Positions 14,958 to 25,979 of a DNA stretch of 35,170 bases are shown piece by piece. Made by a program: the position numbers and the translations under genes. Positions within the stretch are counted from its first letter, which is position 1; each line of letters starts with the position of its first letter. Origin of the DNA: Balneolaceae bacterium (lineage in GTDB: Bacteria > Bacteroidota > Rhodothermia > Balneolales > Balneolaceae); the NCBI GenBank assembly GCA_007127745.1, contig SKYV01000255.1, positions 1 to 35,170 on the forward strand, read 5' to 3'. Below the pieces are notes generated by a model. The model saw only the letters and a program-made list of their open reading frames with translations, was not told where the DNA came from and ran no database searches.

Positions 14958-16877
14958 TTAAACCAACACATTCAGCACCCGCCTCACCTCATCCACAATG
15001 CCGTCCGGTCCAATCCCTACTTCATCATGAAGTTCCCGCTGGGTTCCGTGTTCAATTATTTCATCGGGCACTCCCATGATTTTTACCGGAACACCTGTGC
15101 CTTTCCCTGCTGCATATTCGGCCACGGCCGATCCGAATCCGCCGAGAACGGTACCGTCTTCTAGAGTAATAATGCTATCATAATCTGCCAGCACATAGTC
15201 AATCATGCCGGTGTCGAGTGGTTTGGCATAGCGCATATCAAAATGGCCAATTTGGATGCCTTCTTTTTCCAGAATTTCAGAAGCCTCAATCACATATTTT
15301 CCAATCGGGCCAAAACTCAGAACTGCTACTTTTTCTCCCTCTTTGATGATGCGGCCTTTCCCGATTTCAGTTTTCTCGAACTCCTCGCGAACGGCCATTC
15401 CGGTTGAGCGCCCCCGGGGATACCGGACAGCCCAGGCACTCTCCTGATATTCAGATGCCGTATAGAGCATATCGCGCAGTTCTTGCTCGTCCATCGGAGA
15501 AGAAACAATCATGTTGGGTACAGCCCTCAGGTATGCCGTATCGTAAAGTCCGTGATGGGTGGGGCCGTCTGCTCCCACAAGGCCTGCACGGTCGATGCAA
15601 AAAACGACCGGCAGTTTCTGAATGGCTACATCGTGAATCACCTGATCGTAGGCCCGCTGCAAAAATGTGGAATAGAGTGCAGCAAAAGCTTTTTTACCCT
15701 GGGTTGCCAGTCCGGCTGCAAAGGTAACGGCGTGCTGCTCTGCAATACCCACATCAAAAGCGCGGTCGGGAAACGTTTTCATCATTGGCCAGAGGCTGGA
15801 ACCGCTCGGCATAGCAGGAGTGATGGCAACAATGTCATCATTATTTGCAGCCAGTTCTACCAGTGCCTCACCAAACACATCCTGATATTTTGGAGGTTGT
15901 TTTTTCCCATTATTAGGCTTTACAAGCGATTTACCAGTAATTTTATCAAATGGGCTGCTTTGTGCGTGCCATTTTGTTTGTTCGCGTTCGGCAGGTGCAA
16001 AGCCTTTTCCTTTTACCGTTACTATGTGGAGCAATTTTGGACCGGAAACGGTTTTTAAATCTTCAAGATGCCGCCGAAGTGCATCTACGTTGTGGCCGTC
16101 AACAGGCCCGTAATATTTAAATCCAAGCGCCTGAAACAGTGCACCAGGGGTTATTGCGGCTGTCATTGCACGTTCCAGTTTTGATGCAGCTTTTCTCATT
16201 TTTTCGCCGGCCCCTTTCAAGTGGCCGAGCAAATCATAAACTTCATCGCGCATTTTGTTGAAGGTCTTGCTGGTGGTAATCTCGGCGAGATATTCCTTCA
16301 ATGCGCCAACATTCGGATCTATTGACATGTTGTTATCATTTAGAATCACAAGCATGTCGCTTTCCATGGCGCCGGCATTATTCATAGCTTCAAATGCCAT
16401 ACCACCGGTCATGGCTCCATCCCCGATAATAGACACAATTTTTTCGTCTGACTGATTCAGATCCCTGGCAATGGCCATTCCCAGTCCGGCAGAAATTGAG
16501 GTGCTTGAATGGCCGACTCCAAAGGCATCATACTCGCTTTCGCTTCGCTTTGGAAAACCTGAGACTCCCTTGTACTTTCTGTTTGTGTGAAAAATATCTC
16601 TTCTTCCGGTTAAAATTTTATGACCGTATGCCTGATGGCCAACATCCCACACAATTTGGTCTTTCGGGGAGTCATAAATATAGTGCAGTGCAACGGTTAA
16701 TTCTATCACTCCCAAACTGGCACCAAAATGACCTCCGTGCACGGCCACCATATCAATGATAAACTCTCTTAATTCATCGCAAACATCCTGCAGTTGCTCG
16801 GGTTTCAGTTTTTTCAGGTCTGTAGGTAAATTAATTTCCGATAACAGCGGCCCGGCTTTGGGTTTATAGATTTCCAT
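14958..16877 (-). CDS. dxs: 1-deoxy-D-xylulose-5-phosphate synthase
   Basis: About 639 residues, normal for Dxs. The thiamine-diphosphate motif GDGAMTGGMAFEAMNNAG, the early DVGHQAYGHKILTGRR, FGVGHSSTSISAGLGMA, GPVDGHNVDALRRHL, and the transketolase-central part with DVGIAEQHAVTFAAGLA and DGPTHHGLYD are all present. It condenses pyruvate and glyceraldehyde 3-phosphate in the first step of the MEP isoprenoid pathway. ATG 16877 (MEIYKPK) is preferred; a GTG lies two codons upstream at 16883. It follows xseB closely, an xseB-dxs pairing seen in many bacteria. Confidence 0.97.
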   Translation of the reverse strand: MEIYKPKAGPLLSEINLPTDLKKLKPEQLQDVCDELREFIIDMVAVHGGHFGASLGVIELTVALHYIYDSPKDQIVWDVGHQAYGHKILTGRRDIFHTNRKYKGVSGFPKRSESEYDAFGVGHSSTSISAGLGMAIARDLNQSDEKIVSIIGDGAMTGGMAFEAMNNAGAMESDMLVILNDNNMSIDPNVGALKEYLAEITTSKTFNKMRDEVYDLLGHLKGAGEKMRKAASKLERAMTAAITPGALFQALGFKYYGPVDGHNVDALRRHLEDLKTVSGPKLLHIVTVKGKGFAPAEREQTKWHAQSSPFDKITGKSLVKPNNGKKQPPKYQDVFGEALVELAANNDDIVAITPAMPSGSSLWPMMKTFPDRAFDVGIAEQHAVTFAAGLATQGKKAFAALYSTFLQRAYDQVIHDVAIQKLPVVFCIDRAGLVGADGPTHHGLYDTAYLRAVPNMIVSSPMDEQELRDMLYTASEYQESAWAVRYPRGRSTGMAVREEFEKTEIGKGRIIKEGEKVAVLSFGPIGKYVIEASEILEKEGIQIGHFDMRYAKPLDTGMIDYVLADYDSIITLEDGTVLGGFGSAVAEYAAGKGTGVPVKIMGVPDEIIEHGTQRELHDEVGIGPDGIVDEVRRVLNVLV

Positions 16878-16886
16878 AGTCACTAT

Positions 16887-17105
16887 TTAAGCTTCGTCGG
16901 AGTCTTTTTTTGAAGATTTTTCAATCTGTTCAATTTTTAATGTTGCCTGCTCAAGCGTCTCAGAACAAATCCTCGATAGTTTCAACCCTTCTTCGTAAAG
17001 TTCTACCGATTTTTCAAGGGTAATTTCTTCATCGCTCAGTTTTTCAACGATCTTTTCCAATTTCTCTAAAGCTTCTTCGAAACTGGGTCGTTCCTTTTTA
17101 GCCAT
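16887..17105 (-). CDS. xseB: Exodeoxyribonuclease VII small subunit
   Basis: From ATG 17105 the product is 72 residues, MAKKERPSFEEALEKLEKIV, then KLSDEEITLEKSVELYEEGL and an acidic or lysine-rich helical tail. This is the standard XseB helical hairpin. It binds the XseA catalytic subunit to form a single-strand-specific exonuclease. An in-frame start 13 codons upstream exists, but the AAAGAAAT sequence before 17105 and family N-termini favour the shorter form. xseA is not in the window. The stop lies about ten bases before the dxs ATG. Confidence 0.93.
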   Translation of the reverse strand: MAKKERPSFEEALEKLEKIVEKLSDEEITLEKSVELYEEGLKLSRICSETLEQATLKIEQIEKSSKKDSDEA

Positions 17106-17349
17106 AATTTCTTTTAAATCATTTTTGCTCAAGCAGACTAACAAACAGTAAAGATAATATTATCAATTAGTTAGAAACAGCCAGAAATTTTTTATAAATA
17201 AATGGTAATCTCATTCAATTTAATCAATAAACAATCTGAATAAAGACCAATATAGAAAGTAAGCCACTTATCAATCAGCTTCAACTTACAAAAGAGTTTT
17301 TATCTTAAAACCGTGTCTGAATTGCCAGATATTTTCGAATTGCGGTGAT

Positions 17350-19770
17350 TTAATCTCTCCAGATAATTTCCCGAATGTTTGCTCCATCGGATGTGTATTG
17401 TACAGCTCCGCTCAGGCTGGTAAATTTTTGTGTTTCACTGAAACGGTATAATCTGGTTACGGCATCTTGTCCGGGATGGCCAAATTGATTCCGAAAAGCG
17501 AGCGATGCTACTGATATATCCGGATTCACATACTGCATAAAATACTTCGTTGAACTGGTGTTGCTGGAGTGATGTCCCACTTTGTAGAGATCCGATTTTA
17601 AAAAATCTCCATAACGATCGGCTATTTGCCTTTCCTGGCTCACCTCGGCATCACCGCTAAATAAAAACGATGTGTCGCCATATACCAGTTTTAAAGCCAC
17701 AGAATGATTATTGGGATTTCGGTCGCGAGCCGCGCCTCTTTCAGGGCCTACAACAAACATGCGAATAGCCGTGTCCAGATTTATCAAATCTCCGGCAAAA
17801 GCATATTTTACTGGAATACCATTCTCTTCGGCCAGCTTCATATAGGTTTGATACAAATTGGAACTGTATGAATAATCACTTTGATAGATCACATCAATAT
17901 CAAGATGCTCAATTAAAACGGGCATACCACCGATATGATCGGCATGAGGATGGGAAAGAATCACAGCATCGAGTCTGTCAATATCCTTGGATTCAAAATA
18001 AGGCAACAGCACACGATCCCCGCTGTTTGCCATAGGCGACCACCTGCCTGCATCTATCAGAAGGTTTTTCCCTGATGGTGTTTTTACGTGAATGGCATCA
18101 GCCTGTCCCACATCCAGTACTGTAACTTTTAATTGATGTTTTTTTTGTCCGTTTAATACCAATTCAACAAATAATAAATTGAGCGAAATGAACAAGGCGA
18201 TAAGCAGTTTCCATCGGTATTGCGGCAAACGAATGGAGGCTACAAACAGAATGGCAAACAGCCACACAAAAAAGAGAAAGAGTTGAGTTTCATCCACGGT
18301 AATATAACTGAAGGTTTGGCCGCCAAAATAGTCGGCCACGCCGTGAATCCAATCAAGGGAATATTGCACGGGAAGCGCAGCAAGTTTAAAAAAAGATGGA
18401 TATACCGGGCTTAATACAACGAATCCAAGGCCAACCGGAACCGTGAACGATAGCAGCGGCACTACCAATGCGTTGGCTGCCGGCCCGGCAATGGAAAACT
18501 CATTAAAATAATGCGCTAAAATAGGGAACAAGCCCAGCTGAACCACAAATGAAACCAGCACCACCATCAACAACTTCCCTTTCCAGCCATATCTGTACTG
18601 ATCCGGAATAGCCCGCTGAGCCTCGGGAAGAATGAGCAATATGATAAAAACTGCAGCAAAGGATAACTGAAAACCTACATCAAAAAGTTGTTCCGGATTA
18701 ATCAACAAAATGATGATGGCTGCTACTGCAGTTAGGTTTACAGAATTCCGGACCTTGTGGAACAATTTTCCATAGGTAAGGAGCCATGCCATCAGCGAAG
18801 CCCGGCTCACTGACGGACTAAATCCGGTTATACCGGCATACATCAAAAGAAGCAGGGTGAGCAGAATAATTCCCAGCCATTTTCCTTTTTTTGAACCCCA
18901 CAAATATGGAATAAAAAACCATAACGGTGCCACCAAAAATCCTACGTGCAAACCTGATACAGCCATTATGTGTGACAGGCCTGCCCGATTGAAATGTTGC
19001 CTCGTTTCGGATCTCAAATCATCCTTATAGCCCAGCAGGAGGGCTTTTGCCAAATCAGAATACTCTCCTTCAAAAATTTCATCTGAACGTTGATGAACAG
19101 CATTTCGTAAATATCCCCAGCCGAAAAGAGACTCTTCTGTTTGCTCTTTCACTTCTTTTAGCTCTCCATGTGCTGATATTCTCCGGCCGATCAGCCATCC
19201 CCCATAATCAAATTCATGGGGGTTTCTTCTTTCCGGAAATTCATAAAGGCGAACAGTAGCTGATAATTGAATACCTTCAGAAAATCTGTTTTCACCATCA
19301 AATTCACCATACAGCCGAATTTGATACGGGTATTTCCAGGCCACTTCTTCCGGGAGTATGGTTTTGTTTATCTCCATTTCATAAACATCCCGGCCTGTCC
19401 CGCTTCGCCCACGGTTTTTGATTGTTCCTTTCACTTCAATCTCTTCCCAGGCATATAAATTCAGCATTTTAGCAGTTTCTTCAGCCTGAACTTTTTGCTC
19501 ATCTTTCAGACTATAAAGCATCATCGAAGCCGAAATGATCAGCAGCAGATAGATGAGAGTTGCCATGATTCCTGATGTTTTTAGCCATTTTTTTCGAATG
19601 AAAAATTCAAAAATCAGCCAAAAACAGAATAGAGTGGTGATGATGGTAAGAGCACCCGTAATTGAGAGAGTAAATAAACGGCCCAGCAGTATTCCAGCCA
19701 TCATTAGCAGCATGATCCGCAGCGCCGGATATGCAGCAAAGGGAAACCGGTATGTTACATCGTACCGCAT
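17350..19770 (-). CDS. comEC: ComEC/Rec2 competence DNA-uptake channel protein
   Basis: About 806 residues with the full ComEC plan. Hydrophobic N-terminal helices come first, then an OB-like DUF4131 region (WEEIEVKGTIKNRGRSGTGR). The competence membrane domain follows, with AGLSHIMAVSGLHVGFLVAP and ITGFSPSVSRASLMAWLLTY. A C-terminal metallo-beta-lactamase domain closes it: VTVLDVGQADAIHVKTPSG, LSHPHADHIGGM and KVGHHSSNTSS. It carries single-stranded DNA across the inner membrane, and the C-terminal domain is a likely nuclease. A GTG lies six codons upstream (19788); ATG 19770 is preferred. No other competence genes are adjacent. Confidence 0.95.
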   Translation of the reverse strand: MRYDVTYRFPFAAYPALRIMLLMMAGILLGRLFTLSITGALTIITTLFCFWLIFEFFIRKKWLKTSGIMATLIYLLLIISASMMLYSLKDEQKVQAEETAKMLNLYAWEEIEVKGTIKNRGRSGTGRDVYEMEINKTILPEEVAWKYPYQIRLYGEFDGENRFSEGIQLSATVRLYEFPERRNPHEFDYGGWLIGRRISAHGELKEVKEQTEESLFGWGYLRNAVHQRSDEIFEGEYSDLAKALLLGYKDDLRSETRQHFNRAGLSHIMAVSGLHVGFLVAPLWFFIPYLWGSKKGKWLGIILLTLLLLMYAGITGFSPSVSRASLMAWLLTYGKLFHKVRNSVNLTAVAAIIILLINPEQLFDVGFQLSFAAVFIILLILPEAQRAIPDQYRYGWKGKLLMVVLVSFVVQLGLFPILAHYFNEFSIAGPAANALVVPLLSFTVPVGLGFVVLSPVYPSFFKLAALPVQYSLDWIHGVADYFGGQTFSYITVDETQLFLFFVWLFAILFVASIRLPQYRWKLLIALFISLNLLFVELVLNGQKKHQLKVTVLDVGQADAIHVKTPSGKNLLIDAGRWSPMANSGDRVLLPYFESKDIDRLDAVILSHPHADHIGGMPVLIEHLDIDVIYQSDYSYSSNLYQTYMKLAEENGIPVKYAFAGDLINLDTAIRMFVVGPERGAARDRNPNNHSVALKLVYGDTSFLFSGDAEVSQERQIADRYGDFLKSDLYKVGHHSSNTSSTKYFMQYVNPDISVASLAFRNQFGHPGQDAVTRLYRFSETQKFTSLSGAVQYTSDGANIREIIWRD

Positions 19771-19869
19771 ATCTGTAAGAACCGGCACAACAGGAATTCT
19801 TACAGAATTATTTGAAAAATGGGTTCTACAGCGTCAGATCAGGTAAATGTGTATCGAGCAGATCTTTTA

Positions 19870-20316
19870 TTACTCTTTCTTGCCCAATTTTTGGCACAAA
19901 TCGGCCAGTGTTTTTTTCTCTTCTTCGGAAAGGATGCTGAACTCTTCCTTGATTTTTTCGAGATGTTTTGGAAAAAATTCCTCAATAAACTGTTTTCCTT
20001 TCGGGGTGAGATGAATTAAAACAGCACGGCGGTCTTCCGGGTCTTTTTTCCGGCTTACATATCCCAGCCGCTCAAGATTGTCAACAACCATTGTGATGTT
20101 GCCACCGCTTTTCAGAAGCTTTTCGCCAATTGCCCGCTGGTTAAGCGGCCCAAGGTGGAGAAGTGCTTCAAGGGTGCCAAACTGGCTGACTGTTAAATTT
20201 GCATCAGACAGGTGGCGGTTCAGACGCATATTGAGCGATTCGGTTGCCCTCATCAATTTAATGAAAGCATTTAAGGTGTTTTTTTCTGAGGCACTGCCCG
20301 GGTAATGAGTTCCCAT
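19870..20316 (-). CDS. MarR-family transcriptional regulator
   Basis: 148 residues with the MarR winged-helix layout: an N-terminal dimer helix (TLNAFIKLMRATESLNMRLN), then LTVSQFGTLEALLHLGPLNQ, recognition helix KSGGNITMVVDNLERLGYVS, the wing RKKDPEDRRAVLIHLTPKGK and C-terminal dimer helices. No cysteine sensor is evident. It is upstream of comEC on the same strand, 99 bases from the comEC ATG, but no functional link is established. The AT-rich DNA upstream (20317-20363) probably carries its promoter. Confidence 0.92.
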   Translation of the reverse strand: MGTHYPGSASEKNTLNAFIKLMRATESLNMRLNRHLSDANLTVSQFGTLEALLHLGPLNQRAIGEKLLKSGGNITMVVDNLERLGYVSRKKDPEDRRAVLIHLTPKGKQFIEEFFPKHLEKIKEEFSILSEEEKKTLADLCQKLGKKE

Positions 20317-20361
20317 ATATATCTTTTAATATCAATAAGCCATAAGAAGATACAATATATA

Positions 20362-20384
20362 GAGAAAAACGGCACACTGCCGCA
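20362..20384 (-). terminator. Intrinsic terminator of tyrS
   Basis: Read on the reverse strand, CGGCA-GTG-TGCCG (20382-20370) forms a five-pair GC-rich stem with a three-base loop, followed directly by TTTTT. It begins two bases after the tyrS stop, fitting a terminator for the yqeY-cvpA-tyrS operon that separates it from the MarR gene. Confidence 0.6.
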
Positions 20385-21599
20385 TTATACCGATCTTAAT
20401 ATCGCGAATTTCCGTTTCCCGACTTTCAGGTTAAGCTCGTCTCCATTTTCAAATGTGATGGTGTGGTTGGGATCTTTGATTTTTTTATCATTCACACTTA
20501 CACCACCCTGTTTCATCATTCGTTTTGTTTCGCCATTGCTGGACGTCAGATTTGCCTTTGAAATAATATCCAGCAAACGATGATTGGAGCCTTCTTCAAA
20601 TTCTAAAACCGGGGCGTCGTCGGGAATATCTTTTTTGACAACTGTTTTTTCGAAATGTTTTTTTGCAGCTTTTGCAGCCTCTTTGCCATGATACATTTGG
20701 GTAATTGTGAAGGCAAGATCGTGCTTGGTATTTCTCGGATCTTTTTTTACTCTCGATTTTATCGTTTCGAGCTCTTCGAGTGAAATATCCGTTACCAATT
20801 CAAAATATGGGTAGATCAATTCATCGGGAATGGAAAGGGTTTTGCCATATATTTCGCTGGCGGGTTCATCAATTCCGATGTAATTATCGTACGATTTGCT
20901 CATTTTCATGGATCCGTCGGTGCCTACCAGCAGTGGCATCATCAGGCAAATCTGAGGTTCAATGCCATCTGTTTTCTGGAGTTCGCGACCCACAAGCAGG
21001 TTGAATTTTTGATCGGTTCCTCCCAGCTCAACGTCCGATTTCAGGTAGACTGAATCCTGGCCCTGTGCCAGTGGATATAAAAATTCGTGCAGTGAAATCG
21101 GTTCATTATTCCGGTATCGTTTAGAAAAATCATCCCGCTCAATCATCCGGGCTACGGTTATCCGGGATGAAAGTTTAATCACATCCATAAAGGACATTCC
21201 GCCAAGCCAGTCGTTGTTATTAACCAGAGTGGTTTTGCTCTCATCCAGTATTTTCCGGGCCTGTTTTATGTAGGTTTCGGCATTCTCTTTTACTTCTTCT
21301 GCTGTAAGCGGCGGTCGGGTTTTGTTTTGTCCGGAGGGATCGCCAATCATGGCAGTAAATCCGCCGATTATAAGAATAGCTTCGTGGCCCAAATCCTGAA
21401 ACTGCCTGAGTTTTCTTAATATAACAGAGTGGCCAAGGTGCAAATCGGGGCGAGTGGGATCAACTCCGAGTTTTATTTTAAGCGGCTCATTTTTTTTCCG
21501 GGAGGTTTCAAGCTTTTTTATCAGTTCTTCTTCGGGTAAAATTTCTGAAGTGCCTCTTTTAATAATAGCAAGCTGCTCTTCTACGGGTGGAAATTTCAT
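20385..21599 (-). CDS. tyrS: Tyrosine--tRNA ligase
   Basis: 404 residues. The class I signature is HLGH at 54-57 within [34 protein letters not shown] follows, then [20 protein letters not shown] and KMSKS at 232-236 ([14 protein letters not shown]). The C-terminal S4-like RNA-binding part has [20 protein letters not shown]. It charges tRNA-Tyr in the cytoplasm. The length and GGTDQ-type motif place it with the shorter TyrZ-like form of bacterial TyrRS. Its ATG overlaps the cvpA stop (ATGA, 21596-21599), so translation is probably coupled. Confidence 0.97.
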   Translation of the reverse strand: MKFPPVEEQLAIIKRGTSEILPEEELIKKLETSRKKNEPLKIKLGVDPTRPDLHLGHSVILRKLRQFQDLGHEAILIIGGFTAMIGDPSGQNKTRPPLTAEEVKENAETYIKQARKILDESKTTLVNNNDWLGGMSFMDVIKLSSRITVARMIERDDFSKRYRNNEPISLHEFLYPLAQGQDSVYLKSDVELGGTDQKFNLLVGRELQKTDGIEPQICLMMPLLVGTDGSMKMSKSYDNYIGIDEPASEIYGKTLSIPDELIYPYFELVTDISLEELETIKSRVKKDPRNTKHDLAFTITQMYHGKEAAKAAKKHFEKTVVKKDIPDDAPVLEFEEGSNHRLLDIISKANLTSSNGETKRMMKQGGVSVNDKKIKDPNHTITFENGDELNLKVGKRKFAILRSV

Positions 21600-22165
21600 G
21601 AATTCAAATCAAGTTTTTCAAAAATTGGAAGTTCTCGCAGTGTGTTACTTTCCTGTATGGACTTTTCGATGGTTTCAACAAAATCTACGGCATCGGGATA
21701 AATGGTGGCTACTATATCGAAAGCGGCCGGGGCCAGATAGATAACCACGGGATAGGTGGTCGATTCTGTGCGGGTTTCGTCAGCCGGCATATTGAATCCG
21801 GCCAGCAGCAGTAATATGGCACTAACCAACAACGCAACTTTTAATGCACCGAACAGAAGACCGGCTATTTGATTGATAAATCCAATACTTACCAAATCGA
21901 ATATTTTTTCCATCCAAATAGCTGCCCCTTTTACAACAGCCAGAGTCAACAGAAAAATTACAACCCCGGCTATCATTGTCGCTTTGTCCTTGTCGTCGGC
22001 AAAAGGTGCCAAAAAACTGGCAATGGGCCCCATATAATTAAAGGTTACGAAAATGGCCAGCACCAAACCCGCAATACCAAAAAACTCCTTAATGAATCCA
22101 CTCATAAATCCCCTGTAGGCAAAATAGCCAATCGGGAGGATAATGAAGAGATCGAGCAGATTCAT
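21596..22165 (-). CDS. CvpA-family inner-membrane protein
   Basis: 189 residues. The N-terminus [20 protein letters not shown] followed by [20 protein letters not shown] is the CvpA pattern (a Rxx-Gxxxx-E start and about four transmembrane helices, roughly 5-25, 28-45, 65-82 and 100-122). A soluble tail follows. CvpA is linked to colicin V production and envelope stress tolerance, but its molecular role is unclear. It sits between yqeY (seven-base gap) and tyrS (four-base overlap). Confidence 0.9.
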   Translation of the reverse strand: MNLLDLFIILPIGYFAYRGFMSGFIKEFFGIAGLVLAIFVTFNYMGPIASFLAPFADDKDKATMIAGVVIFLLTLAVVKGAAIWMEKIFDLVSIGFINQIAGLLFGALKVALLVSAILLLLAGFNMPADETRTESTTYPVVIYLAPAAFDIVATIYPDAVDFVETIEKSIQESNTLRELPIFEKLDLNS

Positions 22166-22172
22166 GATGGTA

Positions 22173-22631
22173 TCATTTAGACAGTTCTTTTTTTACAATT
22201 CTGCTGATAGCGGCTCCTTCGGCTTTTCCTTTTAATTTTCCCATTAAGGCACCCATCACTTTACCCATATCGGCCATGGATGATGCGCCCATCTGTTCAA
22301 TCTGTTTGACCACTTCGGCCCGAATTTGATCGTCATCCATCATTTCGGGAAGGTATTTTTCAATAAGGGCCAGTTCTTTTTTCTCTTTTTCGGCAAGGTC
22401 GGGCCTGTCGCCCTGTTCAAATTGTTCGATCGACTCTTTTCGCTGTTTGGCGGCTTTCATCAATACTTCCGCTATCTGCTCGTCACTCAGGGTTGATTCT
22501 CCGCCTTTTCTTTCGCTGATCTCTTTTTCCAGAATTTTGGCCTTCAAAGATCGCAACAGCATGGTTTCTTCATTCCGCTTCGACTTCATGGCGGCTTTCA
22601 GGTCGTCCAAAATTTGTTTTTTTAAACTCAT
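22173..22631 (-). CDS. GatB/YqeY domain protein
   Basis: 152 residues of the YqeY family: MSLKKQILDDLKAAMKSKRN, LLRSLKAKILEKEIS, LSDEQIAEVLMKAAKQRKES, EKYLPEMMDDDQIRAEV, and the closing MGKVMGALMGKLKGKAEGAA. The domain matches the tail of the GatB/GatE amidotransferase subunits that contacts tRNA. The stand-alone function is not settled. First gene of an apparent operon with cvpA and tyrS; no purine-rich ribosome-binding site is visible. Confidence 0.92.
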   Translation of the reverse strand: MSLKKQILDDLKAAMKSKRNEETMLLRSLKAKILEKEISERKGGESTLSDEQIAEVLMKAAKQRKESIEQFEQGDRPDLAEKEKKELALIEKYLPEMMDDDQIRAEVVKQIEQMGASSMADMGKVMGALMGKLKGKAEGAAISRIVKKELSK

Positions 22632-22760
22632 ATCACATCAAAATTAATGAAAAGTAACTTACAATTTGGATAGATTTTGTTAACAGTAATAGAACAGTTA
22701 TTTGGAAATGAAGCAAGTAAAATAATTGCGTAGTGCATTTGGGCTGATCACTGAAAATTG

Positions 22761-22799
22761 TCAAAAAAAAAAGGTTTCACCCGCATGGATGAAACCTCT
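22761..22799 (-). terminator. Strong intrinsic terminator of rpmB-rpmG-DUF4295
   Basis: On the reverse strand AGGTTTCA (22797-22790) pairs with TGAAACCT (22779-22772). The stem extends inward through T-G, C-G and C-G pairs around an ATGC loop, about 11 pairs in all. A run of T follows the stem. It lies 20 bases after the DUF4295 stop and isolates the ribosomal operon from yqeY. Confidence 0.85.
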
Positions 22800-22817
22800 T
22801 AGATAACTTCAAACTTT

Positions 22818-22988
22818 TCAGGATTTATTCTTTTTCAAAAAATCCTGTACACTTTCCTGATCCACCATGGTTTCTCTGAAGGCGTATTTACCGCGTGTAT
22901 TTTTTGTGGAAATAATCACTTTCGCCATTTTGCGGTGGGAGCTTTTCAAAGATTTTGCCTCTTCACCAAATACTTGTCGCTTAGCCAT
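22818..22988 (-). CDS. DUF4295 small basic ribosome-associated protein
   Basis: A 56-residue gene reading MAKRQVFGEEAKSLKSSHRK, then MAKVIISTKNTRGKYAFRET and MVDQESVQDFLKKNKS. It matches DUF4295, a short family that follows rpmB and rpmG in Bacteroidota and relatives, by the YxFRExxVxxxxVxDFLKK ending and by position. The family has been described as a lineage-specific large-subunit ribosomal protein; that is from memory, not from this sequence. It starts nine bases after the rpmG stop, with AAGG upstream as a possible ribosome-binding site. Confidence 0.85.
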   Translation of the reverse strand: MAKRQVFGEEAKSLKSSHRKMAKVIISTKNTRGKYAFRETMVDQESVQDFLKKNKS

Positions 22989-22997
22989 AACTAACCT

Positions 22998-23162
22998 TTA
23001 TTTAATTTCTTTGTGTACGGTATGTTTTCTTAATACCGGATTGTATTTTTTAAGCTCGAGTCGTTCGGTCGTAGTTCTCCGGTTTTTTGTTGTTACATAC
23101 CGAGAACTGCCCGGTTTCTCTGTGCATTCAAGAATTACCTGTATTCGATTACCTTTTGCCAT
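22998..23162 (-). CDS. rpmG: 50S ribosomal protein L33
   Basis: A 54-residue gene. [20 protein letters not shown], then [20 protein letters not shown] and [14 protein letters not shown], match L33. Zinc-binding L33 carries two CxxC pairs. Here only the first cysteine (ECTE) survives and the others are Lys, Asn and Leu, so this is the zinc-independent type. AGAGGTG lies seven bases before the ATG, a strong Shine-Dalgarno match. It lies four bases downstream of rpmB. Confidence 0.95.
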   Translation of the reverse strand: MAKGNRIQVILECTEKPGSSRYVTTKNRRTTTERLELKKYNPVLRKHTVHKEIK

Positions 23163-23166
23163 ATTC

Positions 23167-23412
23167 TTACACCTCTTTTAACAATGTTCCTTTTTTTCTG
23201 GCATCTTTAAGCACGGCTGTAATACCCTTTTTGTTAATTGTCCTGAGGGTTTTGGCCGATACTTTTAAAGTAACCCACCGGTTTTCTTCCGGGATGTAGA
23301 ATTTCCTCTTCTGCAGGTTTAACTGAAACCGATGTTTGGTTTTATTATTCGATTTAGACGAGCGATATCCATTTAATGCTGTCTTTCCGGTAATATCGTC
23401 TTTACGTGCCAT
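23167..23412 (-). CDS. rpmB: 50S ribosomal protein L28
   Basis: From ATG 23412 the product is 81 residues: [20 protein letters not shown], then [20 protein letters not shown] and the ending [20 protein letters not shown]. The ITGK start and TKxRFxxNLQxxxFY segment are typical of L28. It lacks cysteines, so it cannot bind zinc. A 12-residue upstream extension in frame is rejected because AGGAAG stands in ribosome-binding position before 23412. First gene of the rpmB-rpmG-DUF4295 operon. Confidence 0.95.
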   Translation of the reverse strand: MARKDDITGKTALNGYRSSKSNNKTKHRFQLNLQKRKFYIPEENRWVTLKVSAKTLRTINKKGITAVLKDARKKGTLLKEV

Positions 23413-23896
23413 AATATCTTCCTGTTGATAAAATTTGATAGACACCAAAAATATGGCTAATCCATTTTAATTTCAATAATTATTTAATCATAAAATAAAT
23501 ACTTTTCTCACTGCCATTCAATTCGGCAGAATTTTGCCTGCATAGCTCTTTCTGCCCACAGTAAAATACCGGTAAAAACCTATTCAATCCAGCCTGCAAT
23601 AACCATCCGGTTTTGGTGGTTTTTCTGAAATTATTCTAATCATTTTTTGAAATTCAGCACATCACACAATGATCATCGCGGCTACCCTATTTTCTCTTTA
23701 AATAACCGCTTTTTTGTCGAATAATTTTCATGATAACAGCAAGGGTTTTCTTATATTTGACAGGTCATTCAACGGGAAAATGAATTACCCTCGATTCAAC
23801 GAAGAAATTATTTAGACATTGCGATCTCATCAAATGGCAATAAAAATCATTATCCCTTTGATTTTGCAAGCACAAACGCTATTTTTAGGCGTTTAA
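23413..23896. promoter_or_regulatory. Divergent control region between rpmB and gyrB
   Basis: 484 bases with no supportable gene. It is AT-rich and must hold promoters for the ribosomal operon (left) and gyrB (right). TATATTTG at 23752-23759 matches the TAnnTTTG minus-7 element of Bacteroidota promoters on the gyrB side, and an overlapping TTGACA lies at 23757-23762. Neither has a well-placed partner element, so both are weak candidates. TGTTGATAA (23423-23431) differs by one base from an inverted DnaA box, but it stands alone. Confidence 0.4.
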
Positions 23897-25870
<1,974 letters not shown>

Positions 25871-25979
25871 CCAGATGTTCCAAATAGGGAAACAAGTACA
25901 AAAAAAGTTTGTGGCTTCCTTTCCTGTTCATCATAATCTACCATTACTTAAGACTTATTTATTCATTACTGATTAATCT

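Noticed and set aside
17106-17349. Possible RNA gene between xseB and comEC
   Set aside because: The 244 bases are AT-rich with no tRNA-like cloverleaf, T-run terminator or extended stem that I could find.
20311-20363. Inverted ATATAT repeats upstream of the MarR gene as an operator
   Set aside because: The arms are simple AT repeats with poor symmetry beyond six bases, expected often by chance in AT-rich promoter DNA.
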